Part shown: piece after piece, positions 35,646 to 48,089 of the stretch
How the letters are laid out: the number at the start of each line of letters is the position of its first letter
Numbering within the stretch: position 1 is the stretch's first letter
Assembly: GCF_905147045.1 (NCBI RefSeq)
Contig: NC_065899.1
Span: forward strand, 2,058,501-2,122,500
Source: Nymphalis io
Taxonomy: Eukaryota; Arthropoda; Insecta; Lepidoptera; Nymphalidae
Direction of reading: 5' to 3'
Length of the DNA: 64,000 bases
Notes under the pieces: generated by a model
The model's input: only the letters and a program-made list of their open reading frames with translations
Database searches by the model: none
Told to the model about the DNA's origin: nothing
Position numbers and translations under genes: made by a program

Positions 35646-35984
35646 TCCATATTTGTCTACTGATTATTTTCTAAGTGATGAGACTGACATTTGACGTTGT
35701 AAATACGAAAACGATAAAGTTCCAGCAGGAAGTATTTGGTAATAAAGAAACAAATAATTAAAAGTAACTTATTTAAATTTCAAAAGTAAATAAATTAGAA
35801 TACAAGTTGTTTCATAAGTAAGTTAACGAAACAAATATAAACGGGTACTGTCAAACTTTTCGAATTCAATCCTCAAGGTGTTTATGGTGAGGTTTATCGT
35901 TGCCGTTATTATAAATAAAATATTCGTCAATTAATAAAGATATTAAAATTTAGCTCTCAAAATTAAATTTAGAATTTCTTTAAT

Positions 35985-37240
35985 ATTAGGTCATATGAAA
36001 CATATGAAGTTAGCGTTTTGTCGTACTTGACCACGTTTATCTGAAATATCTCCTCTTTGGTTAAGAATTTCAAATTCAAATTTATAAATTAATTTAGCTG
36101 GTACATTTGAGTTTTGAAAACAGTCATTCATTTGTTTTTTTTTTCATTATTTTTTTCTTTGGCGTTGTTTTTTACCGCACAATGGAAAACATGAAATATC
36201 GGTATATTTACGAGTACGAGTTCTACTGTGGCACCAGTGCTGCAGAAACAGCTCGAAGGATTAATAATGTGTACGGCGCTGGTGTCGCAAAAGAAAGCAC
36301 GGTACGTTTTCGTTTTACTATAAATATAACCAACCAAACCAAAGTGGAAAATTAAGAATTAAAGGCTAATGTGGAAGCGGATCCATCACAAAGCACTTCA
36401 GAGATAGCTGCAAGCTTCGGGGTAAGTGATAAAACTGTATTAATCCACTTGAAGCAAATCGGGAAAGTAAAAAAACTTGAATGATGGGTACCTCATGAAT
36501 TGAGTGAATCTATCTTGCGAACATGCGTCGACTGCTGTGTTACTTTGCTCAACCGACACAATAATGAAAGGATTTTAAATCGAATCATTACTTGTGATGA
36601 AAAGTGGATTCTGTACGATAATCGGAAGCGCTCGTCGCAATGGCTGAAACCTGGAGACCCAACCAAATCCCGCCCTAAACGAAAATTGACTCAGAAAAAG
36701 TTGCTTGTGAGTGTTTGGTGAGCCTAGCGCCGGTGTCGTTCACTACAGCTTTCTTAAATCTGGCCAAACGATTACGGCAGATATCAGTTGTCAGCAACTG
36801 CAAATCATGAAGGAAGAACTAGGTGCTGAACAACCGAGATTGATCAATCGCTCTAGGCCACTGTTGCTTCACGACAACGCAAGACAACACACTGCACAAC
36901 AAACAACCACTAAGTTAGATGAGCTACAATTGGAGTGTCTACGACATCCACCGTACTTCCCGGACCTTGCTCCAACAGATTACCATTTTTTCCGGAATTT
37001 GGACAACTTCAACAAGGAAAAAAAATCAACTCCGATGCGGCAGTCCAAACCGCCTTCAAAGAGTTTATTGATTCTCGCCCCATGGTTTTTTTAGTAAAGG
37101 GATCAATGATTTACCTATGAGTTGGCAAAAGTGCATAGATAACAACGGTGCATACTTTGATTAATTAAATATATTTTACAAAAAAAAATGACTTTATATT
37201 CCTCCCGTACAAAACGCCATAGCTTAAAAACACTTCACAG
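35985..37240 (+). mobile_element. Inactivated mariner-family (Tc1/mariner) transposon
   Basis: The transposase region (36182-37165) starts with the mariner helix-turn-helix (GTSAAETARRINNVYGAGVA). It has WVPHEL, VDCCVTLLNRHNNERI, the first catalytic Asp in TCDEKW, the second in LLHDNARQHTAQ and the third in PDLAPTDYHFF, the DD34D pattern. It is dead: a deletion after the first helix-turn-helix, a stop at the codon before WVPHEL, and frameshifts near 36715 and 37020. Terminal repeats were not resolved; both ends share a GCGTTTTGT block (36013 and, reversed, near 37210), so the borders are approximate. Confidence 0.85.
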
Positions 37241-37259
37241 GAAACATAACAAAAACATT

Positions 37260-38380
37260 GTCTTCAATTTATATTTGATAGATAATATAAAGGATATTAA
37301 AGAGCGAATAAAGCTCATTCCATATATCTTTTGATATTTCATCCGTGTTACGGATGAGGATGTAATATGAGAAACGGTGATCTAACAATGTTACGTTCGC
37401 CTTTGAGTCTCGATACAAGTCTTCGATACAATCTTCATGTATCTAAGTCAAAGGGAAATCAAGTGGTTAGCGCTTGGATATAAATCTATTCACGACGTAC
37501 TTTCATTTCGTTTAACGAATAGTCAAACATTGGAAAATAAATTTCAGAATGGTTGAATGAATATTATATTAATTTTTAATAAAAAAAAAAATCTTATAAA
37601 AATATTGAGATTAAGAGACTTGAAATAATTAAGAAATAATTTTGATTTTAAAGAGGCCTCCTTAAAGAGGTCAAACAATCTAGAAATTATTAAAAATTAT
37701 TGATTATGAAAGGACCCTTGCTATATTGCGAAAATAATTAGATAATGATGAAATAAATGATTGATTTGATGTGATTAAATAAATATATGAAATAAAATAA
37801 ATGAAAATATTAGAAACAAATAAAAGACAAAAAAAAATTATGTGACACTTTAAATACATCGTTTTAATTCATTGAATGCTGCTTTAGGAGATATAGGAGA
37901 TAATAGTAAAATCCAAAAAGAAAAGACAAGCGATATGAAAAGAATAGAAATTACCAAATTTGTTTTATTACAAAAGATACAATATCGAAGTTTCGGTATC
38001 GGTTTACACATGGAGAGAAGACGATGAAATTCCAACGATAATGAGAAATCGAAGCAGGAATACAGTATAAAATCACTAAGAGCGAGACAAAATTTCAAAT
38101 AAACTTTTATAATTACATTAAATAAATCCTATTTATCAACATTATAGCATGCTTCTAAAACGAAATTTAACAAAAGGAGGTTATACTGATTCATTGGGTA
38201 AAAATAATAATAATATTACTGTATATAAAAGAATATAAAGACGACATTGGCAATTATAATTTACGTTATTTTTTATAAATTAATATTTTATATAACACAA
38301 ACACTAAGATGAAAAATGAACAAATAAATTAATACAGAAATACGTTCAGAACAAATGGCGATGTTATCGCTTACTGGAGA
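37260..38380. other. AT-rich intergenic DNA, nothing recognised
   Basis: No supported exon, RNA gene or repeat. The segments GAGCGAGACAAAATTT near 34122 and 38080 and the following bases are similar, suggesting an undefined low-copy repeat. Confidence 0.35.
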
Positions 38381-38394
38381 TTTATACCAGACAA

Positions 38395-38706
38395 TCTTTG
38401 AGTAAGGAGATATATCAAGAAATTTCTGAAACACGAAAAGATTTGAAACGTTGAGACTGGCTTTGAGGTCGCTGTAAAGTCGATAGGGTGCTGCTTAACG
38501 TCTTAAATTCGTCGAAGATCTTTGACAATTTGCAAAATTTGCTGGTACGACTAGATGCAGAAAGTCACAAAGAAGGATTGCATATAAATATCTCGAAAAC
38601 TAAAGTTGACCATAGTCAAGTTCTTTTATCAGCAATATTGTATAAATTTTTATCAGTATTGTCAAATATGTACCGAGCGTCTATCAAAATAATACTTAAA
38701 AATTAA
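38395..38706 (+). pseudogene. RTE-like LINE reverse-transcriptase remnant
   Basis: The frame contains NLQNLLVRLDAESHKEGLHI then NISKTKV, which matches the region after the catalytic box of RTE-type reverse transcriptases. It is short and broken on both sides. Confidence 0.5.
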
Positions 38707-38719
38707 TAAGTAATGATAA

Positions 38720-40250
38720 AACAGTCTATATCTCTCATATAGTAAAAATAACATAAATTATAAAATACATATATACATACATAACTTGAAACACATTGTG
38801 GTATAGTTATGCAAGAAAATACGTCCATGAAATGGGCAATTCTAAATGTCAACAAGGATATTAATAAAAACATTTATAAAGGGCTCATAATAAAATAGAT
38901 AAAAATGTTTTTAATTTAAGATTATCAATCAATGTAAAAACCGTTATAAAAATCTCTCGTGGTTTATAAATCTCCTGTTCGTCCGTCACGAACTGAACGC
39001 GAAAACTGCTGAGAGAATTTTAATGAATTTCAGCACGGTGTCTGTTTTTATCCTTAAAATTACATTCAAGTAGGCTCTTATTTACTTTTTTTTTGAAACG
39101 TCATTTCACAAGTCCATCGTGTTACGACGTCAGCCAGTATTTTTTTCCTGAATACAAACCTCGATATAATATATACATTTTATACTTATTGGTGTCATTA
39201 ACCTCTACGTTCTAATTGCACTTGGGAAAAGATTTATTTTTAAAAATCGAATTCATGAAAAATCGAGAAAACTTATTCGAAAAAATAGTTCGTAGGAAGG
39301 TGATTAATTTTAATGAACACAGTCAGCAGGTCCTTCCTAACCTACACTTTTTTTATGAAAAATATAATTTAAAATGTTATTTGATATTTCAATATAATAC
39401 AATGGTCGTATTTTATGTTGATGACTATTCATTATTTATATAAGTCAGATTATTATTATTTAACGGTAAACAAAAATTTGCATTTCTATATATTTTTTTA
39501 TTTGCACTCCAAATAATTATATATAAATTTGGATACATATGTATATACATGTCCAATCGGAGGATTACTAGCATAGCAATATATTTTGATTAATTTATTT
39601 ACAAACTAAATTGTAAACGAACTCAAGACGTCATAGAATATAATACACAATATTATATTTAAAAGCGAGCAAAGCAATCTTATCGCTTACAGCGATATCT
39701 TTCAGACATACTTTGTGTCTGAGACTTAATTAGAAGAATTAAAAACAGGGTAACGCAACCTAAGACAAATAAAGCAGAAAGAAAATAATAAAAATAAATA
39801 TAACATGAAACGGGACAGAAAGATAGCATTATATTTATAGTAATCATGAAAACTGACTGACTGACTGTGGGTCCTGGGTATGTCCTAGGTTTTAATCCTA
39901 GGTCGGGCCAAGAAAACAGTTATTGGGTTGTTCTATCGAATATATGGTAAGCAATATAAACGCATAGAATCAAATAGTCAATTCTTTAAATTTGTTTTAT
40001 ACGTGGCTATTGAGATTATTGGATATAATGTGAAACACATTCTTTACAGCTCTGACAGTTAACGACTTGCTATAGAACTGTGTAGGTATCGCTAAGACGC
40101 CACATAAGTTTATTTTCCTCATTGGACCAGAAATAAATGGGGAGCTTTGAATCAGAACCAAGATAGGACAACAGTTACTTAATAATGATTATCTTATTTA
40201 TATTAAACAAATATTTTGCTACATAGAAAGGAAAGTCGTTTGTAAAATCC
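38720..40250. other. AT-rich intergenic DNA, no gene recognised
   Basis: A repeat-like block with GGGTCCTGGGTATGTCCTAG and TTTTAATCCTAGGTCGGG lies at 39868-39940 and may be a decayed tRNA-type SINE. Confidence 0.35.
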
Positions 40251-40410
40251 ATATAAGCAGCCCCCGAGTTATGCCTAGGCTCTTTTTAATTATTAAGATT
40301 TTTTAAGTTTTTAATTTATTTTAATAGTTTTTAATTTTTTTAATTAATTAATAAGATTTTTTAAGATTAACTTTTACTACTACTACTACTAATTAATTTT
40401 TTTTAAATTA

Positions 40411-40690
40411 TTACGTATGATTACTAAATTTTTCCATCTTCGCAGAGCACAGAATGTGGTAAAAACTTTGTGATTTATTTCCGACATGCCTCTTCAAGGT
40501 TAAAGTGTTTTCGTTAGTTATGGCAAAGTTCTTTTCTAAATTGCTATGGAGCAAAATACAGGTAGTAGGTGCGCAAATCCACAAACGAGAAATTTGTTTA
40601 GAACTACTTATGTCGAATACTTGAGACTTGCTAGCGTTTATTAACAAACCATTCAACTCACTCCAACTTATTACTGTATCGAAGTTAGAG
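40411..40690 (-). pseudogene. LINE reverse-transcriptase fragment
   Basis: The minus strand is open and reads WSELNGLLINASKSQVFDIS, then LEKNFAITNENTLTLKRHVG, similar to the thumb region of jockey-like reverse transcriptases. Preceded on the plus strand by a (TAC)n run at 40374-40390. Confidence 0.6.
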
Positions 40691-40734
40691 TTTGGTTCAT
40701 TAATAGCTATAGAAATATAATAAATAGTAAAGCG

Positions 40735-40965
40735 CCAATAGCGTTACGGCTTACGGGCTGTCTGACGATGTAAAACTCGCAGTTTCGAGCCTGATCCCTT
40801 CGTTACGCATAATTTGAGGGGTAAATAAGAATATTAGTGATTCCTTCAAAAAGGGGAACGCGACAATGATGTTCGTCCGTAGGGATGGTCGTTTTTCTGT
40901 GCCAGAGAACGCCACTCTTTTAGAGCAGTGTACTCTATGCACCACTTACTCTAATAGCCTGTGAG
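40735..40965 (-). repeat. Possible tRNA-type SINE remnant
   Basis: On the minus strand ATCAGGCTCGAAACTGCGAG looks like a box B, and the block ends ACTCTAATAGCCTG on the plus strand. Weak. Confidence 0.3.
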
Positions 40966-40999
40966 TTGATTGTACGCAAAAGCAGAATTATGCCCTGCG

Positions 41000-42050
41000 C
41001 GTTTAGTAAAATAATAATAATGTATTCAAGATGCTAATGGGCTTGTTTGCCTGCCTGGCATTCTGAAGATAGTATCTGATAGATTCGATTGTCTGTTCTT
41101 GAACCATTGCTGTGTGGTTCATATGTTGGTAAATTGGTTCTCTATCAGTTAGATGTAGATTTAAGTTTAGTTTTAGTTTTAGTTAAGTTAAATTTAATAA
41201 CTAATGTAGGACCCAATGTTGGTTAAAATATATTACTATTACAGCGTCGAGGGGCATCGGTGACGCGGTATCGTTTGTGCTGAAGTAATGGTCCGAAAAG
41301 ATTTATGTTACGCTCTGACACCGGCTGAGAGATTAACTTTTGTTCTCACGACCTTTTAGTGGACGTAAAACTGGACATAAATATCTTTACTCGCTTAAAT
41401 TTCTTATTCCAATCTTTATTGTCTATTTTTGTATTTTTTTCCGAGTTTTTAAATTACATTTACTATATAACTGGGAAAAGAGAGAATTAAATTTTAATGA
41501 GATTGATTAAAAATAACTAATTTTATGACACAGTAAGAATAATGGAAGAACTTTGATAACGTGGTACGTCTTTTTCGAAACAAAACAAAATTTTTATATA
41601 GGAAACTTTTGGATGATATCAGATATATTTTTTTGGTAAACACGATATAGAAAACGATTTTATTGTTAGATTTGCGTTTTGAGTTCTCGATATATCCTAA
41701 TTAGGTTAGAGCAAAGTTTCAATCGATATGAAAAACCAAATTATCTAGAACCTACAGCATCTTTTATTTTATTCACTTTTTAACGAGATGCGAGTTCAAG
41801 TTTCATTGGCATCAAATAACTCTACCTGCAACAATAGAACGTAGCAACTTCATCTCTTAATGCTCATTAGAATAATTGACTACATATCTATGTATATATT
41901 GATTTCTTTGTGATTACTCTGATATTTTTTATAAAGCTAATGTAATTCATACAGAAGAGCTTATTTATTATTTTGACCCTTTTGAACTTTCATTTCTCAA
42001 ATCGAAAAATCGAGGTCAAATTAATTTCTACCTTTCTAGTCCACTTTCAT
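41000..42050. other. AT-rich intergenic DNA, nothing recognised
   Basis: A stretch at 41100-41240 with TTAGTTTTAGTTTTAGTTAA resembles a LINE tail. Otherwise no features. Confidence 0.35.
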
Positions 42051-42054
42051 TCCA

Positions 42055-42225
42055 AATTCAAATTAATTTATTAACGTAAATAAATTTAAATTTATGTAGA
42101 AACATTACATCTGTGTAATGTATGTTACTGATAGCCAAAGACTGAACTACTACAGATTTAGAAAAGAAAATAGCATGAGCTGAAGAGAACCGGTGAAAAA
42201 AATCAGCGGTATTTTTATCTCTATT
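42055..42225. repeat. LINE 3'-end-family fragment
   Basis: It carries GATAGCCAAAGACTGAACTA, CTACAGATTTAGAAAAGAAA and CTGAAGAGAACCGGTG, related to 24735. Confidence 0.45.
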
Positions 42226-42229
42226 TTTG

Positions 42230-44745
42230 TAATTATTTATAAATAGCTATAAGACAATCGTTTCATTCCATAATAGATTAAGACATTTCTATCAAGTGTT
42301 TGTTTTAAAATATTCATAGATCGAATTATGCTCTCGAGCGAGTCAAAAATTTTAAAATATAAAATGAACATTTGATTCATCGTATGGTAAATACATCGTT
42401 AATAGCAATTATTGTTCGTTATCATGACAAAAAGACAACTGATTTTAAAGAACATTAAAACTAAAAGTCTCAGAGGTGTGAATCGGTTGTTTTTAAAATT
42501 CTGAATAACGAGGCTGCAATGCGGCGCGGGTTTAACTCTGTCGTGATTTGCATTTAAAGTGCCTCCCGTTATAGCATTTTGCTAGCACTGTGAATAACAT
42601 TAGAGTTTCGACGTAGTGTAAACGAAAAGCTAAACATTGTTTAAAGATAGCGACTGATCTATACTTATTATTTAAATACAACATGTTACATTGTGCGCAT
42701 TCGTGTAATGTACATCGAGCCGTTCATCGCGAGCACCGCATTCTCCACCTGTCAGTTTTTCGACAAATCCCTTTCAAGTCAAGTCAGTATAGTTTGACAT
42801 GTCATTAGGAACGCACGTATCGTTCGGACTTACTATCTAATATATTTTGTTATTGTCTGACAACCTTATCATTTGTTATGTTAATGGGTTAAATGTTCTT
42901 ACAAAGCTTGTTACGCACATGCTGTGTAACGTTACGATAGTATTTTAAGTCAGTCGCTAGCTTAATACTCATCTTGTTAAGTTATGTTTGATATTTGTCA
43001 CTTTATAGTAATTAGTGTATGTACTGTCCCATGTAGAAATGCCGTTATCCTTCCTAATATTGTAAGGGTCAAAGTGAGTTTTTTTGTTAGTATTAGATAT
43101 ATAATACTATTTTTATGTACTAGAGTTATAGCTATATAGCTGATGTATGTATATAGATGATATATTAGGCTATATAACTCTCCACATATACTAGTAAAAG
43201 AGAAACCGCAGGTGAAAAATGATTTAGTTTCTTTGGTCTTAAATTTTAGAGACCCGATTAAAGATGGAGTCGGTTCTAATATTTACATAATAGATTTTTA
43301 TTAAAGTTTCATCTAGTTGTGTTTAGGAATAGTAAGCTATTCAATTATGCAAACGAATCTATGGTTAACAATATTGCTACTGACTACAAGTGTTTTTTGA
43401 GTTTAGTTGCCCGTTTGTATTCCGGGTCAGCAAATAGATTTTCAAAAAAATCGTATTCTGTTCTATATATTATCATCACTGACTATATATCGTATAAATA
43501 GTTCTGTATATAAGAATTTTTTATCAGAGAGATGAAGTTGAAATTTTTAAAAATATAATTTTAGCGACAAGCCGATGTGAAATGATAAACTGCCAGAATT
43601 AGATTTTATATTATGCGAAGAAATGAAATACTCTCGACTTGAGAAGATCGACTCGACTTTTATCGAGTTTACGACGAGAAAATTAAAAAAAAAACTTCGG
43701 ATATTAATATTTAAAAGCCTTTTATATCGATATCGGCGTTGCGGCGCTTGAAATAGAGTAATATTTAGGATTCTTAGGCTTTAATTTAAAAAAAAACATA
43801 GAATACATTGTATTTCTATAAAGTTATACTAGAACTAATTTGTAAGAACAAACGTGAAAGTCGAAACTCCTTTGAACACATGAAATGTCAGATATCAACG
43901 ATAATAATCTTAAAGTTAAATGTACACACACATCGAAACAGCGTATCATTGTATGTTGGTTGTCAACATTTCACAAGTGATACGGCGTGAGCTCTTAAAG
44001 TATAGCTGCTGTGCCTATGTAGGGAACACTCAACTGTACTCATCGCAGAGGAACGTAGGTGGGTACTTAGTTTCAGATTTATTCTATCGAATTTAACTTA
44101 AGTATGTATTTGTTCCGTGGATAATAATGTAATAAATACATTGAAAGTCATAATACAGCCAGTATAATAATCTTTTAATTAATTGAAGAGTTCCAGTTCA
44201 AACTTTAGTGTCGTTTTTAATCATGTTCCAGAAAAAAATTCAATTCTATTAAACCTCCTTTTCCAAATAATTAACCTATACCTTCAGCCAGCGGACTTGT
44301 AAGCAATCAATTTGAAAAATAAAGTAAACGTGTTAACTACGGAAAAATTACATACACGAACCTATGAACTATCAAAATAGAAGAGATAAATGGCGATCAC
44401 GATAATGAATCCCGAATTGATCCGGGAAAGAAAAACAAACAAACAAAATTTACGTTTTTATATTTGTCTTACCTGCAGCTTTGTTATGTCGAGAATACGA
44501 CCGCGTCTAGAGCTCTGTCATTGTATTTTGCGGGATAAATCAATTCCACTCCAATATTTGTTCACAGACTTTGTAACATGCTATGGATTCTCTTCTGCTC
44601 CGTTAGTTTTATGATATATATTACAGTTTTATTATATTGGAATTACGTCACACTGTAATACAAATAAATATTATCACTATATCAAGACGTCATTAACTCA
44701 TAAGTGATAACGATTCATTTCAAATATAAGTAATGTTTAATTTAT
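42230..44745. other. AT-rich intergenic DNA, nothing recognised
   Basis: No supported exon, RNA gene or repeat. A CpG-containing patch lies near 42515-42600. Confidence 0.35.
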
Positions 44746-44747
44746 TG

Positions 44748-44835
44748 AGACGTCCCAGTGTATAAAACTGTGGATGATAATTAAAAGTCACGGATTGAAA
44801 TCCGGGCAAGTATAGTCGAGTTTTCAAGTCCTTCG
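44748..44835 (+). repeat. Degraded S1 SINE head
   Basis: It carries GAGACGTCCCAGTGTATAAA and GGATTGAAATCCGGGCAAGT, the tRNA-like part of S1. Confidence 0.45.
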
Positions 44836-45349
44836 AACCATTGAGTGAATTAATTCCACTCCCACGGATGAAACAACCTTGGATGTGGAATATATCCTTA
44901 TCGTATAATATTATGAATATTATGGTTTATTTTTAAATACTGTACCTGAACCTGTAAAATATATTTTCAATATTATCGAATAAAATACGATATTGGCGAT
45001 GAATTTCTAAATTGTTTCTTCTGTATTAGATTGATGGATAAAATAATTCACAAAGAATTCAAATTGAATTTGAATTGTTTTCAGGAGATGGATTTAATAC
45101 AAGGGCTTGCAAAATCCTTTTTGCTATTTCCGGGCATAATTATCTCGGATGAAAAAATAAGGAGAATTTTAAGGCGTTTTTTCTCATGATAAATAAATTT
45201 CAAAGACTACGAAAAGGTAAATAAAAAACGTATTGTGAATATTGAAGTTTCTTTGATTCTTCAGAAATGCTATCGCGAGTACAATGACTTAGAATTGAAA
45301 CATTAACTTGTTACTTGTAAGTAGTTCCCAGATTGACGAATGCTAAGAT

Positions 45350-45680
45350 TCACTAAGATGTAAATTTAAAGAAATTAAAATAATGACTGTCGCCTCTCAA
45401 TATATATTTGATAATGTTATGGATGTAAGCAAAAACATAAAAGATTTTTCCAGAAATTGTGACGTACATACTGTTAACACCAGGAACAAGTATAAACTTA
45501 TTACACATATATCTGGTAATAATGGTTGTATATACGTATACAACCATTATTACCAGATTACACAGGGTTAGTGACTTTTATGGGACTTACGGGTATGTAT
45601 ACGTTTTTATAACAGGATTCCAGGAAAAATAATAAATATTTTATTATTATTATAAGCATAGTTCAGTTCTCTAAATGTCA
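45350..45680 (+). pseudogene. LINE reverse-transcriptase C-terminal remnant (copy 2) with an inverted duplication
   Basis: It is related to 15909-16240 from the common start ATTCACTAAGATG. It contains a palindrome at 45511-45558 that copy 1 lacks. Confidence 0.7.
45511..45558. repeat. 48-nt palindrome inside LINE remnant
   Basis: Arms 45511-45532 and 45537-45558 are exact reverse complements (22 bp) around TACG. In copy 1 only the right arm has a counterpart, so the left arm was added. Confidence 0.9.
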
Positions 45681-45959
45681 ATCCCATTGGGGCTCCAAGT
45701 GCTTCAACAACTGATATCAAGGAATACAAGTATTCCTAAGTTAGTTTGTCGTCAAGTTGGTCGCCAGCTGTAGTCAAATTATTATTTATATTTGGTATTA
45801 AAAAAAAAAACTGCAGCTCTGACCTGCAGAGCCATTCTGTAAGACCAAAATCGAAACTCACACTAGCAGAACACCGAAATTTCAGAATTACCATATTACC
45901 TATGCGACATGGACTATTATAATTATTATAAAACTTAAAAGTTATACGCATGAAAATAG

Positions 45960-47375
45960 CGTATCGTCATAAGTCAGTTTTAGCATTTCACGATTGAGAT
46001 ACGAAGTGACTGTACTGCAGAAATAAATAGAAGACAAGCAAATGAATAATCTTGATGTTCTTAAATATGATATCTATTTTAATCTTATCATTACACTTGT
46101 AGATTTATAAGAAAAATAATATATTTCAAATGAATAAATATTTGATAGGAGAATAATTGTAATTTTTTTTATTCCAAATATAAATATTTTGTTTAATCGA
46201 ACGGAAAGAGGCAAAAAACACGATTGACACAGAAATCATGTCTTCAAGTGGTTTCTGTTGCGTAGATACATAATCTTAAAAATTTATAGTAGAATTAACT
46301 TGACAGGTACGTTGAAATAATTAAAATATAAATAATAGCTTTGTTGATTTAAAATAATATATATAAGTGTACAAAATAATGACGGTATGGTCTTGATAAG
46401 CAGTTTTCATACTTGAAATGTGCAATTCGTATTAAAGTAAAATGACGGGTCGCTGATATAAAGCGTGTGGTAGCATAATACAGAGTTGAGCGCTACAAGC
46501 CCGTTTGGATAAAAACAAGGCTCATTCTATTTTGTACAGTCACTCTCGCTTTGAGCTTTCCAATTGCGTTCATATTATTGCTCGCTTGTTTTGAACTCGG
46601 ACGTTATGTTATAAGAAAAATATGCTTTTTCATGTGGTCAACATTACGCCACTCGGTTATATTGCGGTTCACGTGGGATTTTGTCGATTAAGCCGACGTT
46701 TTGTTGACAGATAAAAATACATTCAAATTTATATGTTTTTTTTCGTATTTGCTGTTTTTTTGCCGTTTCATTTTGACATATCCTACGAGGAATTTTGATT
46801 AAAAAAAATTATCAATTTTTTTTTCTCATGTTTTGTTTCAAATACACTCAAAGATATATTTTTTAGTTAATGTTAGTCAATATAATCTTAGTGTAAGTGA
46901 AATCGTAGTATTAAAATGCTCATTGCTTAAAAGCGATTTGTGAATTCTCTTTTTTCATCCCCTTCAGGCGGTTACGTTTGTGAAAAATCGGACTGACATA
47001 TTATATAAGTCGATAATACTTGAGTTGTTTTCGTATTATGCCTTATATTATGATACTTTAACGTAATACTTCATATATAAAAACTTTTTATTAATTTTAA
47101 TAAAAATAAATGTTGGTCTGTTTTTTCCATTAGACTAGAGATGTTTTAACAAATTAGAAGTAATTAAAGTATCGTCGTAATATATTTAAAACAATATAGT
47201 GTCCTTTGTGTGTGTTTTGTGTTAAACGTTACGTTTAATGATAGTATGATGTGCGTTTAATGAATAAATTGTAGCTGAATTAAATGTAGCTGAAGGAATT
47301 TAATTCGCTGTAGTAGTATTACTATATGGCGGATTGTCGTGTGGTATTTTGAATGTGACAACATTGTATATATCA
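45960..47375. other. AT-rich intergenic DNA, nothing recognised
   Basis: No supported exon, RNA gene or repeat. Confidence 0.4.
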
Positions 47376-47377
47376 TT

Positions 47378-47543
47378 ATTTTATTTTTATAGAGTAGGAA
47401 GGTGAACGAGCATATCGGCTACCTGATGGTAAGTGGTCACCAACGCCCATAGACATTGGCAAGTACTGCTCTTTTGCGGTTGAATATCTGATAAATGGGT
47501 GGTACCTAGCCAAACGGGCTTGCACAAAGCCCTACCGCCAGTA
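47378..47543 (-). mobile_element. R1 retroposon with internal deletion, minus
   Basis: It starts TATTTTTATAGAGTAGGAAG, has CCTGATGGTAAGTGGTCACC, jumps from CATAGACATTGGC to AAGTACTGCTCTTTTGCG, and ends CCTACCGCCAGTAAAG. Confidence 0.85.
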
Positions 47544-48009
47544 AAGTTATAGTTAAAACAATTGTATATAAAGTTATAGTTAATAGTTTATTTAAAGTTA
47601 TGCAATTAACACATTTTAATTAATTTAGGATAAATATTGATAGTCATTGTACACGAGAATTATATATAAGCATCCAATATCTACATATTTAAAGTATCCG
47701 AATTTATCTCGTAGACATTTTTTCATATGCCACTACATAAGAAGACATTTATCATGTATATATTAATAAAGTCTTAATTATTCATTTAATCGACCAATAT
47801 AAGTGACGTACCAAATAGTTTTTTTCATAAAGCTAGGTCAGGTACTATTGACGATATTGAAGATTTTCTAACCGACCCTTTTTCTTTGCGGTCCAGAATA
47901 GTTTTCATTTTGCTATATTTTATAATTTTACAAGAAAAAAATAATTGTCAATACAACTTTTGCCTAATTAATAGCTACTACTGCAAATTTCTTAACAGAA
48001 GATAAAAAA

Positions 48010-48085
48010 ATTGGGCCCGATACGGGTTTCGAACCCGGGACTTCGTGATCTCCAGCTGTGCAAACCAGCGACTAGGTTAACGTAT
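48010..48085 (-). repeat. tRNA-like fragment (T-arm and variable region)
   Basis: The minus strand has CACGAAGTCCCGGGTTCGAA then ACCCGTATCGGGCCC. Box B is perfect, but no matching acceptor stem or box A is visible, so it is more likely a SINE remnant than a tRNA gene. Confidence 0.4.
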
Positions 48086-48089
48086 ATTC

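Noticed and set aside
48010..48085. A true tRNA gene
   Set aside because: Only the T-arm half is convincing; there is no matching acceptor stem or D-arm.
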